A DNA stretch of 64,000 bases from Cylindrobasidium torrendii FP15055 ss-10 (GCA_000934385.1 KN880435.1:248001-312000), one strand, 5' to 3'; numbered from the stretch's first letter, positions 1-13,150 are shown. Numbers and translations are program-made. Notes: generated from the sequence alone by a model not told the origin.

Positions 1-449
1 TGTCGTAGGGCTCACAGACGTCTCTCCATCTCTATTGTACACAGGGAAAGTCAGAATACTTTACGATACTGACTGCTCTTGCTGCCTACCTGCGCGTCAA
101 ATCCTCTGGATTCAGAATGCTCCGCAAGCTGGCCATTGAAGTCGCCCAAGGACCCAACCTTCTTGACGAAGAGGGAGGGGCTATAGTGGCTGTTTGAGCA
201 GAGTAATACTTTATATACAGTAACACAACGTCCGGGCGATCTGATCTCCAGTCTCTCTTCTTCAGACTCCAGGATGCCTCCAGGCCTTAACCATCCCGGA
301 GTATCGCATTCTTCCGAAGCGCACTTATTACGTTCAAATCTCTCCAGCGGCATCACAATGTGTGTAGCTACCAAACGCAGCATTCTGCTCATATCACGGA
401 CATATCGCTGAATTGTAAGCGTGCACCACGGAAGCAAATGGAAGTACAT
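1..449 (-). CDS. possible 5' part of an unidentified protein, running off the left edge
   Basis: This is a weak gene call. Read on the minus strand from an ATG at 449, a frame with protein-like composition begins MYFHLLPW and includes PLERFERNKCASEECDTPGW and a Glu-rich stretch. It stays open to about position 109, where a good donor (GTAGGC) follows the codons for GFDAQ. A matching acceptor near 51 would continue the frame as RWRDVCEPYD and off the window edge. No domain is recognised and no signal peptide is seen. It lies only 73 bases downstream of the stop of the neighbouring transcription factor on the same strand, which is tight but not unusual here. It could instead be non-coding 3' sequence of that gene. 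Translation of the continuation left of this window would decide it. Confidence 0.3.
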
Positions 450-521
450 AGCCGGTACTATTAGAGTCGAAAACAAAGACAAATCCTAAGTACTCTAATG
501 CAAACTCTATCAATTATTAAA

Positions 522-3500
522 TCATAGTCCATACTGGTCAAACGAATAAGGGTACTGCTGCTGTTGTTGTTGTTGTTGTTGCTGTCGTTGCTGCTGTTGT
601 CGCTGCTGCATTCCCACGTCTCCGGCACCGAGATGCTGGGCCCACTCGTCCGCTTGATTTCCATAAGCCCCCATACTATTCATGCTCAACGGTGGGGGCA
701 ACGTGGTCGCGTCTAGCGATCCAGAGGGACCCATCGACGGAGGCCCACCTTGGCCTTGCCCATTACGCGGCCACCATTCATATCCAGGATAGAACGATGT
801 CGATGGCTCAATCCCAGGGATATCCAGCCCGAGCATGTGGGCCATTATCCTCGTGCTTAGATCGTGAACCCCCGGTTCCGGTGCTTGTGATGGTGCTGCC
901 GCAGCCGCGACCGCCCCGCCTGTGCCACTAGCCGTCATCCCACCGAACGCCTCTCGTTGTAGATAGTCAGACGACTTTTCCGATGCCGACCCAAATGCCA
1001 CCTCTGCCTGCCGCTTCGTCCCTCCTGGAGAGCTGTGATTTGACGCCCCGTCCGTGCTGGCGGCTTGTAATTGCACACCGCTCAACAAATCCCAGGCACG
1101 AGCAGCGCTAGGCCATATTATCTTCGGGGTTTGCCATGAGATCAAACTTCGAAAAGGAATTAAGTCACAACACACCTCCATCTCCTTCAGTGCAGTCAAG
1201 CATTGCCGAAGCCCAAGAGAAGCTTGCACATTCGATGGCCGGAGGGTCACTAGAAGCAAATGGTTAGCCTTCGTGTGACAGACAGACTGAACAGCTTACA
1301 AGTCAAAATATGCATGATACTATAATTTTTCCAACATATTAGCGGAATGATACGGACGCCCTTTGAGGGTTGCTTACCCAGCGCTCAGAATGTAGGAAGT
1401 AATAAAGGGAGAACTTCGCTTGAGAGAAAACGCTTCACGGTACGTCGTCACTGTAATGGTTTCAATATCGCCTCTCACTGGCAAAGAAGGAGTTCTACCT
1501 ATTCCAGCGATGTGGCTCGCGGCACTCTGCGCTAAGTCGAACGCCTTGAGGTCCTGTGTCGAGTGTTTTGACGTGATCTCAACTCTAAAAATCAAATCAA
1601 GGTCAGCATTTAGATCAGCCACACTCATAACGACTGACCCTTTCCAGTTGGGAATGCTTGACAGAATTCGGTTAGGAGACGAATGAAACAAAGCTACAGA
1701 CACTCACAACGCACGGTTGAGCAACAAGACAGAACCCCAGTACCTGACATGCAAGAATAATACATGTGGCGGCGGGACTTTCCTTTTGTTCGAGGGATCG
1801 TAACGCAGGTGCTGAGGCAGGCTGATGTACCATTGGTCCAATTGGCTCTCAAAGCTGGCCAAAAGTGCACGCCGATGTACACCTGGTGGGAATCGAACCG
1901 GATACACCTTTGTAATGACGGCACCAAGAATGACAACTACGCAAGCATTAGCTGAGGTAGCAAGCTGGAGGTCATTCACGCACACAATGTACAGGTCGCC
2001 CGGAAGTTGCTCATCACTACGTTCGGTGAAGGTACGTAGGTTGCTGCCGTGGGTTCCGATGATAGTGGACGCCATGGTTGTTGCTCTTCGGACTGTGAAG
2101 GTTTAGCTCTTCTCGCCAGAGGGCGCAGTGCCGTTACCCACCGGAATGACACTGGGGATAGGGTTGTCGAAGTCCTCGTCTCGTATCACAACCGGGCGCC
2201 CTGCGGTCACTATGAGAAAGAGGTGCAGGAATGTATGGGACAGTGCCACTCACCCATATATATTGAACCATAGCGATCGGAGAGTATGCAAACCCACCAG
2301 ATCTGTCGGCGTGTTTGTGTCTCCTCTTCGTCGAACATCTCAGCACCATGAATTTTCCAGTTATCCGAATTTCGATTCATCCCTAAATCAATAGCCTACA
2401 CATTCGGTCAAGAGCAGTCCAAGACCGAGAGGGATTTGCGTACCATGCGTATTGCCATTCCTGGAAAACATGTTAGTGTCTGCATTCTGTGGCTCCAATC
2501 TGCCATACCAATATATATCCATCCTTGTTCCATCCCTCCAATCCCAAACTCCCTATACCCAAGTAACAACAGTGCTTGCACTGTTGACGGCCTGGACCGA
2601 TGGAAGATTTTGGCTGGTGAAGATGATCAACTTCCACACCCAATTGTGGACGACAAAGAAGATAGGCGTACTCAATAATGTCCGAGCACCTTCCTGATAT
2701 TCCTGGCCAGCTTCCCACATTTTACCAGGCGCCGGTTGTGGCTGGTCCATGTCAGAGAATCGAGCAGTTATGGAAAACATGGAGAGAAGTAGGAGAGCGG
2801 ACAGTCGTTGAGATGGTTCCGGTTTTGGTGTTCCCTCTCTCGGACTGTCTCGCGAGAAAACCCGCTCTCTGTCAGGCGGCGTCAGCTAGTGAAACCATAT
2901 ACGGCGGAGTTGCATACCCTTGTCGCCTGAATCACCAATTAGCGTGAGAATATATATAGATAATGAAGGGGGCGCACCATGCTCGATAGTCGGACAGAAA
3001 ACGCTGCTTGTTGAGAACCGGGAAAACGGGATGGATATACACGAAATACAACTCGATGAGACGGTCCTGTACGGACGTCGGAGGTAGTTGCACATCGACA
3101 TCGTCTTCTTGCATAACATGATAGATATAGTCCTTGGATGGTGGCCATACACGAGCCATTGGTAGCCGCCTGGGATATTAACGTTAGTCATAAACTATGT
3201 CGAGCATAGACAGGTGGAATGCGTACCATACGCCGCCATCGTTGCGATCGTCTGTGCGATTTTGCCTACTGAGGAGCTGCAGGCCGCTGATACGGCCATG
3301 ATACCGGATCTGCTTCGAGGAATGACTAGTCTGCCAAGAAGAATGGGTGCGACTTCCGTACCTCTTGATTTTCGTCCAAGGAAAGCGAGCCCAGATGTTC
3401 GGTCACGTTCTGTTCTTCATCATCTGCGAAGCGTTGAGTGGTGAGGTGTTTGAATGTGCGGATATCGGCATACCGCTTGCAGGATCCATAGTGTACATAT

Positions 3501-4501
3501 TGTTCCAGTCCGGATCACTTGGGGTGATGTTCAGGCGCCTTTTCTGTTGCAGGGGTTCGCCGTCCAAGGTTGAGGAGGAAGAGGAGGGCAGACCGTAAAG
3601 TTGGGATGGCGAGGGGGCTCCACTGCTACCACTTGGGCTGCCGGCAAGGCGGGCAGCGAGGCCATCCTGCCATTCTGGAGTGGGGACGACGGATAACCCC
3701 CGATCTGCGCACCAAGTCAGACACATGTATGGGGTCGACAGCGGCTACTGACCTAGTGCACTTGAGACTTTCTCGCGGGATATACGCGATTGTCTACGAG
3801 AACGTGAGGGGTCGCGGGACGGCGAGGGCGACTGTTCGTTGCTTCTGAGGACCGAGGCGAAGAAGTCCTCCTTTGTCCCGCCAGTGCGTTTTGTGCGACC
3901 AGAAGCTCCCTGCATGCATGAGTACGGCCGGACCATTGGGGTAACCAGAGAGAGAGAGGGCGCACATATGGACCTGACTCGACTCGTTCAAGAATATCTC
4001 GCGCAAGGGCGTCGTGTCGCAATTCGTTGACGATACCGGTTACGCGCGGATCATTTGCCTGCATGATGGCGCCCAGGAGGGCTTCGACTTGGTGCCATCG
4101 CTGCTCTATAGCATGGATGTAGCCTTTTGGAGGACCACGCTTGTAACTGGGACCTGCGCGATGTATAAGACCTACCAAATTGTAACCATCCTCAGAGAAG
4201 GCTAACCTAGAAATGTGCAAGCTAAATGGGAATCCTGTAAACACGCGCTCGAACAACTATCGAGTGCAGACTGACCCGTATTTGCCTGTGCGCAACTCTT
4301 GCATTGTGAACCGTCGCCTGGTCCTTTCTCGCACTTGCTCTTTGTCTTGCGGCATTGATCGCACGCTGTGAAGAGTGTTAAACCTCTGATTTGACGCAGG
4401 TAACTTGCCAAATGACCTCGACTGCTCCGTTTCCTGTTGGCTGTCGTCTGTGCGTCTGGCGCGTGTTCTTCATCTGAGCCGTCCGAGTCGCGCCAATCCA
4501 T
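522..4501 (-). CDS. Zn(2)-Cys(6) fungal transcription factor with polyglutamine tail
   Basis: A nuclear DNA-binding regulator of the fungal binuclear zinc cluster class. The start MDWRDSDGSDEE is at 4501. The zinc cluster follows at about residues 48-83: ACDQCRKTKSKC, then QCKSC, with the sixth cysteine (ACTF) supplied by the next exon. Next comes the linker GPPKGYIHAIEQRWHQVE, a coiled-coil dimerisation element common in basidiomycete regulators. A Ser/Pro-rich region around 3403-3726 is followed by the fungal-specific transcription factor domain (PF04082 type; VWPPSKDYIYHVM, IHPVFPVLNKQRF near 2930-3160, and PQHLRYDPSNKR near 1780). The C-terminal 240 residues are Gly/Ser/Pro/Gln-rich and end in a polyglutamine run and FDQYGL. 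The gene has many short introns, including one within the zinc finger. Target genes cannot be inferred; no pathway genes adjoin it. Confidence 0.87.
552..609 (-). repeat. CAG/CAA triplet repeat coding for polyglutamine
   Basis: An interrupted CAG/CAA tract, read on the minus strand, inside the last exon of the Zn2Cys6 regulator. It encodes a glutamine run broken by a few arginines. Mixed codons suggest an older, partly stabilised repeat. Such tracts often act as activation regions and vary in length between strains. Confidence 0.9.
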
Positions 4502-4987
4502 GGTATCCGTTTGTGGGTTTATTGGAAATTTAATGGAAAGAGCAAAGTTCCAGCAGCGTAGAGAGCTAAAAGTCCTTGGCCAAGATTGTCATACTCGTGA
4601 TCGACGAGATCGTTGATGGTGCCGAGCGATGCCGGGCGGATCTGTTTAATCGCTGACATCACCCTGAATCCCACAGACACCGAGCGACCTCCGAACGTTT
4701 GTTCACGGTTTGTCGATGCTCTCCTCCTGAGTCGGCCAGGCGCAGTAGGGTTAGGGTAGCAATGCCAGCGCCCTTGTCGGCGCCCCGTGCCGATGTCGGC
4801 CGTCGGCAACCACGTTAATCCACTGTTGATAATATTTCATAATTGCTTCTTTTGGAGTTGCGAGATTTCCGCTTCCTCTCCTGGAGCGATAAGCAACCAC
4901 CCTTTCCACAGGGCAAGTCTGAGGCAGGCTAGTCATCGAGCTCATCTCCGCCCAGCGTCCCAGTCATATGCTCTCGCTGACTTTGCA

Positions 4988-5640
4988 ATGGAGTTCAAAT
5001 TCCAGCCAGTCACCATTCCGGCTTTTCAATCCAGTCCGTTACTCAGCGGACGTCTTAGAAGTTCGTCACGACTCTCGACGACGTCAACAAAAGCTACCGC
5101 CGAAATGTCCGACCGGCGTCGACCGACGAACAACGTCCTAAGCTGACTGTCAGTGTAGGTGCGCCGCCGTCAGTCTACGAGAGGCAAGGTTCCGTTTTTA
5201 CGGACCAGGAAAGATCTGAGACGGACGGGGAGATAAACAAGGTCGACATCTCGGTTTTCACAATGAAAGAACCCACGAAGGCGCGCGCAATCTCCTGAAA
5301 ATCCGGGGCCAGGGATAATGCCGTGACTCGCGATCGAACCCCGAAGCCTGAGCAGAGCCCAACGTTGAACACAGCCAGCTACGTTCATCTCTCTCGTTCC
5401 CGAAGGTGTAAGTTTTCTTCTAAGTGACACGCCTTATCCTATTGACAGCAATCGTTGCACCTGTCTCAGCTCAAGTATTGGACAAACGCAAGCGTAGATT
5501 CAGACTAGCGGAGCTTGGCTGGCTTGTGTCTTTGAGCACCAAGAGTCCCTTTCCAATCACAAGCCCATGGAAGCTGAGCTACTCGCTAGCTTGTCGACGT
5601 GGACATGCAAAACCGCGCACTGGGACGTAAGTTGGATTTC
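4988..5640 (+). CDS. doubtful small gene between the regulator and old yellow enzyme
   Basis: Several plus-strand stretches look coding although no full model could be closed. One begins with ATG at 4988 (MEFKFQPVTIPAFQS). A second, about 5160-5295, reads GSVFTDQERSETDGEINK. A third starts near 5330 (TRDRTPKPEQSPTLNTASYV), reaches a consensus donor GTAAGT near 5409, and continues after an acceptor near 5448 as SIVAPVSAQVLDKRKRR through to about 5630. A second GTAAGT donor is at 5629. The region is divergent from the transcription factor (start 4501) and convergent with the old yellow enzyme (stop 5677). An in-frame stop near 5297 must be removed by splicing, or the region is a pseudogene or untranslated sequence. 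No family is recognised. Confidence 0.25.
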
Positions 5641-5676
5641 TTCAACAATAACGGTATACTTAGTGTAATACTAGGG

Positions 5677-7001
<1,325 letters not shown>

Positions 7002-7689
7002 GGGGGCAAGTAGTAGGAGCCTCAGTGTCAGAGGAAAATCGCTTATATGGTGACGCGAAGTGGTCACTCCCTCCCACAGGTATATGTACATAAAAGACTC
7101 ATCTGGGGTGGTGAATCCATTCAAAGAAGCATTATGGATGTGTCCCAGCCATCATATGGCTAAGATAGGGCCAACATTTGCTGTTGACCTGCCCGGTGGA
7201 CACGAGCCAATTCTATCCAGCGACATCATGGGAAAGAGTTTCTACTCATACATTAAATCATTGATAGAGATAAATGGGTGGATACACCAGAGGAACCTTC
7301 TCTGAAGCTTGAGATGTTGTCTCTTGGGCACCTAAAGGCTTGTCCTGTGAGCAGACATCGCGTGTTAGTCAGTAGATATCTTCAGTCAGGAAATTCGCCC
7401 ACCGAACGGAGAGTGCAGGATCCTATGCACGCATTACAGTTACTAATGACATTGAGCCTAACAGGAATCATACTATTGGGTAGTAAGAGCAATGTAGTAC
7501 ATGAGGCGCGGCCTTAGCAATAGATGTCTACATACCCATGAGAGTACTTGAATGTGGAATCGGAGTATCTACGAGACATCGTTCTCAGTTGTGCGCTTCA
7601 AAAAAAGGAAGGTTCATTCATCGGTAGATGTTGTTACATAAAAATGCAAATGAAAGGTATTTTCTAGTCCAGATAGCATCGTTTGAACT
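7002..7689. other. intergenic, upstream of old yellow enzyme
   Basis: About 690 bases between two minus-strand genes, holding the old yellow enzyme promoter and the downstream flank of the NIPSNAP gene. Only short open frames without family resemblance are present. No RNA gene or repeat was seen. Confidence 0.6.
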
Positions 7690-8849
7690 TTATTTGAGAG
7701 GGCTATATGCCAAAGGAATCATCGCATACGAGTCCATGTACTTTGCCAGCTGCGAAGTCTGTTTGACGCGTCAAAGACGCATTACGCTGCCGCTCATCGG
7801 ATTGACGCACCTTATCGACTGTCTCAGCCCAACCGTCAACTTGCCACGCCTTCTCGCGCATGTCCTTGCGTGTTTGCATATCCCTGTATACTGTTTAGCA
7901 GGGTCAAATATCTGGTACACCGACCGACATACTTGTATTGCCACATGTGATGGACCTGGTGTAAGCGACCGACTTGAGAGAACCAGGCGCCGACTGGGGA
8001 GACGAACTTGCGCCTAGCATCTATTCCCTTGCGCCAAGCATGTTCCCTGTTGCTTGGTGTCAGTATGGGTTTTCCTATGGAAACATGTATTGATCACCAT
8101 TCAAGAAGGGTGCCAGGCTTGAGCTGGTAGGTACGCAACTCAAAGATACCTCCATCCGCATGCGGCGGCGCGGAGGGGAAGAACGCGAACTCCTGGTTCA
8201 GTTGTACGGTCCGGGTGTTGATAAAGGGGAGCATTTCACGGTAGGCCTTGATGTGCTAGAGAACGTAGCGGATGGCTCGGACCCAGAAGTATGCATGGGA
8301 TCGCAGTTGACGCACCTCGGATTCCCGTATCAACGCAGAAGACTTGTCGTAACCAGCATAGTTCTCGTATTCAAGAATGTTGAGAAACATGTCCTGTTCG
8401 CCGATGACGGTTTCCCAGGCTCCGGTCAGCTTGACGTGTAGCTTTGCATCGTCCTTGATGCCTGTGTAATACCGCTCTCTGCGTGCTGCCTCAGAAACCA
8501 CTGATGCCACAAGAGTACTTGACTCACGCGGCTTGCTTGTATTCATCGATGTGCGACGGCTTTACGCGGTGGACTGTGATAACCGTCAGGCAGTGCACCA
8601 GCCGTCGACGCCCAACACGTACCCTCGAAGCTATGGATATACTTTCCGCGTCCAACAAGACGCGAGTGCTGCTGTATATCGAGTTCGCCCTCGCGCTTTG
8701 CCTCTGGGGATCCATGCAACAAAGCCTACGACCACGCTCAGCGGCCGAAAATAGCTGGAAAGACTAGCCACCTGTACCGAGACTATACTGCGACGCGGGG
8801 CGACATTGGCGGCGACGGCGGCGAGCTTGGCAACTGGCTGGCGGAACAT
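7690..8849 (-). CDS. NIPSNAP family mitochondrial protein
   Basis: A member of the NIPSNAP family of mitochondrial matrix proteins, with a dimeric alpha/beta-barrel fold. The start MFRQPVAKLAAVAANVAPRR at 8849 gives a basic, Ala-rich presequence suited to mitochondrial import. The exon at 8256-8546 carries the first NIPSNAP repeat (KLHVKLTGAWETVIGEQD, then FLNILEYENYAGYDKS). The following exons give FELRTYQLKPGTLLEWE, a family hallmark, and VGAWFSQVGRLHQVHHMWQY. The last intron is 52 bases; removing it yields the C-terminus SQLAKYMDSYAMIPLAYSPL, close to the typical family ending, with stop at 7690. In animals the family is linked to mitophagy and vesicle traffic; the fungal role is not settled. 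Confidence 0.88.
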
Positions 8850-9075
8850 GATGGTCTGAGGAAATGGGTAAGACGCAAAACACCGCGTCTGGGCCACCCC
8901 TTCACCGCACTCCTGATCACAATGACGTATGCGGGGAATAAACCAACGTGCGGGGACAAAGGCTACATAAGTCAAGAATTACTGGAGGTGCACCGTACAG
9001 AATACCAGTACACTCTATTCCATTTCTTAAATCGACCAGCGTGAGCTACTTCTCACTGCCAGTATATATCTGCAT

Positions 9076-11024
9076 CTACATAGCCAGCAAACTCGAACCT
9101 TCTGTTCGAAGCCAGATCTCGTGTACCCTCCACCTCGCCGAGTAAACTCGGTCCTTGGCTTGTATACGTACGGCAACCGCTTTGGTCTCTTTTCGTGATA
9201 TCGTCATGGAGCACTCGTGCAGCTCAGGTTCTGAAATCAGAGTCCCTGTGCATTCGAATGTGGCCGGTACGGGCACTTGACTTGACCCAAGATACACAGT
9301 ACATTCCTGCAGAATTTTGGCTGTTCCAGCGTCAACGAGAAGGGCCAACTGCGTGGAGGGATAGAATATTTTCATGTTGACCATGCTCAGCGAGATCCAG
9401 TCTCCCATTCGTGCTGCTACAGTGGACAGTGAATACACGGTAAAGACTCATTTTGACCTGCGTACTATAGAGGCTTTGGAAGTAAGAGAATGCCAGTCCA
9501 TCGACTGCCTTCGATATTGGGTGTTCTAGCCAATTGCTCTTCACGTCCTCGGAGAGAGTCCGCATGAAAGCATCCTCATTGTCGAGCATGGACATCGCTG
9601 GCCCTGTATAACCGTCAAGAGGCCTGTGAGTTGGTGGGAGCATTGCAATGTTGCTTTGCAAGATGCACGGAGCAGGTCCTCGACACGCTGTATGCATGGG
9701 AAGCATGTTAATTTGGGACGGATCTCTATCCCACAGGACGAATGGGATATCGTCCCAGCCGCCTGTGCCTAGCTGCTCTCCCTTGTGTTGAATCTCAGCG
9801 CGGCGCTCTGCTGCGAGGGCAAGAAATTGGTCTAGCAACTCGCACGCGCGCATCTATGAATTTGTCAGGACTCGAAGCAGTCAACAGTGGCAGACAAGTC
9901 TTTACAATGTGATGTCGGTTACGCAGCTCGCCCTCATTGCCAACAGTAAATGCTTGTCCTCCACCCAGCTCTATGCCTTGGTCAAACCAGACAGTAGAGA
10001 TGTTATTGCGAAGAATGGAGAAATAGTTGTCTGCCATCTGGCGCTCCTCTTCAGTCGTTTTTAACCACCGCATCAATGTCAGGAAATCTGTAGCTGCGAG
10101 GGGACTGATCATGGCACCATGTCCAAGCCACGCAAAGGACGTATGGGCCCCGTTGTGGCTGTATATGGACCGCATTTTGCTCGACAGAACCTCGTGAGGT
10201 GGTAAGAGAAAGATTCGGCCGTCATAGACGTCCATGTTTATGCGGTCGGCCATTGCTAGAATGACCTCTGGCAGTATGAGGTAGTCGTCATCCTGTTGTG
10301 GGATCGGAAGGCTGCCCAGTGAAGATGTGCATGATATACACGAACCTGGACGAAGCACCATTCTGTAGTTGCTTGCATGCATGCAATGAAGCGCGCTTCA
10401 AAATACATATTCCGGGGAGAATTGTAGACATATAGTCTGCCTCCACATTCAGGCAATGCCTTGGAAGGCTTTAGCGTTACACTTTGATGGTGCTCTTCCG
10501 CTCACGAACTTGCTCGTCCACCGGATTGGGATTATTATTCCAAACGAGCACGGTGTCAATCGTACTCTCTAGTACTGGGCTACACAAATTCGTTGCTATT
10601 TGGACAACATTCTGGAACTGTATATTCCCTTGTTAATGTATATTTTTGCTACTCGTTCTGCACGCACCCGCGACCAGTTGAGAACAATGGCAGTTATTTC
10701 CGGGGTGGTCGAGCGTCTGTTATCACCCATTGGTCGCAAACGGGTCATGTTGTGAGATGTTCCTCTTGGCCATGTAGGGTGTGCTCGATAAGTGGCCGGG
10801 AACGTGTGTTTTTCCAGTCCAAGAGCTGTCGTGCTCTCAAGTGGGGTGTCAATGATTTCGTCTCGTGGGGAGATGAAGGAGCGCGAAAGAGGAAGGGTGC
10901 CGAGGCATACGACTATCAGACACAACAAGATGGCCCACCGCGGCAAAGGCTCCATTTCTGTGTCCAACGTTCGCGGTTGGAAAGCAAGTTCAATCAGATC
11001 GGCGGCATTGCTGCTTGCATCCAT
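9076..11024 (-). CDS. type II membrane glycosyltransferase-like protein
   Basis: A probable Golgi or ER glycosyltransferase of uncertain family. The N-terminus from 11024 has a short cytosolic part, one membrane segment (WAILLCLIVVCLGTLPL, about residues 29-45) and then a lumenal region. The catalytic-type domain begins TPEITAIVLNWSR, is joined after a 50-base intron to FQNVVQIATNLC and DTVLVWNNNPNP, and contains the acidic motif QDDDYLILPEV, a DxD-like metal/nucleotide-sugar site. A later section reads FAWLGHGAMISPLAA and YFSILRNNISTVWFDQG, as in basidiomycete proteins annotated as glycosyltransferases. An internal Met at 10955 (MEPLPRW) is an alternative start just before the membrane segment. 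The C-terminus ends SSLLAM at 9076. Donor and acceptor sugars are unknown. Confidence 0.65.
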
Positions 11025-11099
11025 GCACCGATCTCAGTCTGCCTCTTGCCCTCACTGCCCCGCAAATCAAATCTCTATGCCTTTGTTGTCGTTCCCCGT
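11025..11099. promoter_or_regulatory. short bidirectional promoter region
   Basis: Only 75 bases separate the start codons of the glycosyltransferase-like gene (minus) and the molybdenum-cofactor gene (plus). If the internal start at 10955 is used the gap is 144 bases. Core elements must overlap with 5' untranslated sequence. No clear TATA box was seen. Confidence 0.5.
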
Positions 11100-13150
11100 A
11101 TGATCTGGAAACAAGCATTCTCGGTCCGCCCAACTCGCGGGATGCGGACATTCGCCTCCGTCTCAGATTCGGCGCGAACGCGTGCCCAAGTGCGCATCGT
11201 TTGCACCATTGACTCAACCAAGCTAACACTGTTTTTAGGCAAAAATCGCAGAACTTGACTCGGAGCGGCCATTCTCCCCAGCGCTGGTGGATACTTTCCA
11301 ACGAAGGCATGACTACTTGAGGATTTCACTCACCGAACGATGCAACCTCAGATGTGAGCATATTCATCACTCTGTCACCCATCACCTTACATCGTACCAA
11401 AGGCTTTTATTGCATGCCAGAAGAAGGTATCGAGCTTTCCCCTCAAGGGAAGCTTCTAACGAACGAAGAAATCCTACGCTTGGCTTCATTGTTTGTGAGG
11501 AGCGGTGTTACCAAAATCAGGCTTACTGGAGGAGAGCCCACCGTCAGAAAGGGCGTGGACGCTATCATCGGTGCGTAGAGAGCTCTTTGCTCATGGCCAT
11601 GTACTGATAGCTGACTTAGCTGGCCTGAACACTCTCCGTCCACAGGGACTCCAGTCCATTGCAATGACTACAAACGGCATTGCTCTTCCTCGGAAACTAT
11701 CCGGGCTAGTAGCCAACGGTTTGAGCCATATCAACCTAAGGTACTCATACTGTTCGCCGTCTCAATATAGGCTCACTCGACGCTAGCTTGGATACTTTGG
11801 ACCCCTTCAAATTCGAAATCATGACCCGACGCCGCGGACACGACGCTGTTCTCAAGTCCCTTCGATCCGCTTTGGACAATCCTGCCCTTGTCTCTGTGAA
11901 GCTTAATGTGGTTGTCATCAAGGGCTTGAACGACGCGGAGGTGGTCGACTTTGTTGAAATGACAAAAGACGCCAAACTCTCTGTGCGGTTTATCGAGTTT
12001 ATGCCGTTTACTGGTACGATTTGGAAGATGATGCGATTACCTCCATCTGACATTACCAAGGTAACTCTTGGGACAAACACAAAATGGTTCCATCCGACGA
12101 GCTCCTTGAGCATATTCGCACACATTACCAGCATCGTGTTGCGCGCGTCTCTGACGAAGTCAACGATACTGCAAGATCTTGGCAAATTTCGGGCTACCAA
12201 GGCAGCTTTGGATTTATCAGTAGCATGTCTGACCATTTCTGTTCCTCGTGCAATAGGCTGCGTATCACTGCCGATGGTCAAATCAAAGTTTGCTTGTTCG
12301 ACGCGAAGGAGGTCTCTCTACGGGACATCATGCGTCAGGGTGCCACGGACGAGGAACTGCTCCGCGTTATTGCGTTGGCCGTCCAGGGCAAGCAGGAGAA
12401 GCATGCAAACATGGAGGATATTGACGTTGTCACAAATCGACCTATGATTCTCATTGGTGGTTGAGTGTCTTTACATGTACACCCTACCACAAGTCATCTT
12501 GACAAGATTCTTATGTTCTTTTAGGTTTGTCGTACAGGCCTCGCCCCCGCCGTCGACGGTTAGCGGATGCCAGACCACTTCGCATGTATAGCACTACGGC
12601 CGTCTGCCGGGACACACCAAAGCTTACACATCTCGATGCTGAAGGACGCGCCAACATGGTTGATGTGACGGATAAGGATGTAACTCAGCGCACAGCGACG
12701 GCCACTGGGCGCATATATATTCCCTCAATTGCGTACCAGCTCATCACCAATACATATCCCACCTCGTCACCCAACTCTGACGCTTCCAAAGCTGTGGAGA
12801 AGGCTCGACGAAAAGGCGATACGCTTACGGTTGCTCAACTTGCCGCCATCATGGGTTCGAAGCGCACAGCCGACCTCATACCGCTTTGCCATCCTCTCGC
12901 CTTGACCAAGGTCAATGTTGACTTGGTACCAGAGTCACATCATGATGGACGGTATAGCGTTGTATGTCGGGCGACTATTACCTGCACCGGAAAAACTGGT
13001 GTGGAAATGGAGGCGTTGACCGCAGTTTCAGTCGGTCTTTTGACGGTGTGGGATATGCTGAAAGCTGTCGCCGGGAAGGACATGGAAATTGGCGAAATCA
13101 AGGTGGTACACAAAGCGGGAGGCAAGAGCGGCGATTTTGAGAGAACCTAG
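11100..13150 (+). CDS. cnxABC: molybdenum cofactor biosynthesis fusion protein (MoaA-MoaC)
   Basis: This gene encodes both enzymes of the first step of molybdenum cofactor synthesis, conversion of GTP to cyclic pyranopterin monophosphate. The start [18 protein letters not shown] at 11100 is a likely mitochondrial presequence. The MoaA part has the radical-SAM motif CNLRC joined by splicing to GFYC (CxxxCxxC), then [11 protein letters not shown] and MTTNGIAL, and the C-terminal cluster [16 protein letters not shown] (CxxCx13C). It ends MILIGG. A 65- or 68-base intron joins it to the MoaC part (from 12525), with [22 protein letters not shown] and [14 protein letters not shown], all family hallmarks. 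Fusion matches human MOCS1 and Aspergillus cnxABC. The product feeds nitrate reductase and other molybdoenzymes. Convergent with the thioredoxin gene, 63 bases apart. Confidence 0.94.
12457..12524 (+). other. intron joining MoaA to MoaC, with two in-frame donors and a stop after Gly-Gly
   Basis: Donors at 12457 (GTGGTT) and 12460 (GTTGAG) both keep the MoaC frame with the acceptor at 12523-12524. If the intron is kept, translation stops at TGA 12462-12464, directly after the MoaA C-terminal Gly-Gly. The first donor would remove one of the two glycines from the fusion; the second would keep both. Confidence 0.75.

Noticed and set aside
1880..1905. Perfect RNA polymerase III B-box-like sequence (GGTTCGATTCC on the minus strand), a possible tRNA gene
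   Set aside because: It lies in the coding sequence of the Zn2Cys6 regulator, no A box or cloverleaf can be drawn around it, and the translated frame fits the protein.
5424..5630. A small secreted protein suggested by an apparent signal peptide (TRLILLTAIVAPVSAQ)
   Set aside because: The frame starts with GTG rather than ATG, and the first part lies in a likely intron with GTAAGT and CAG ends.
10593..11258. A 221-codon plus-strand open frame
   Set aside because: It is the antisense of the glycosyltransferase-like first exon and overlaps the cnxABC start; its translation shows no domain.
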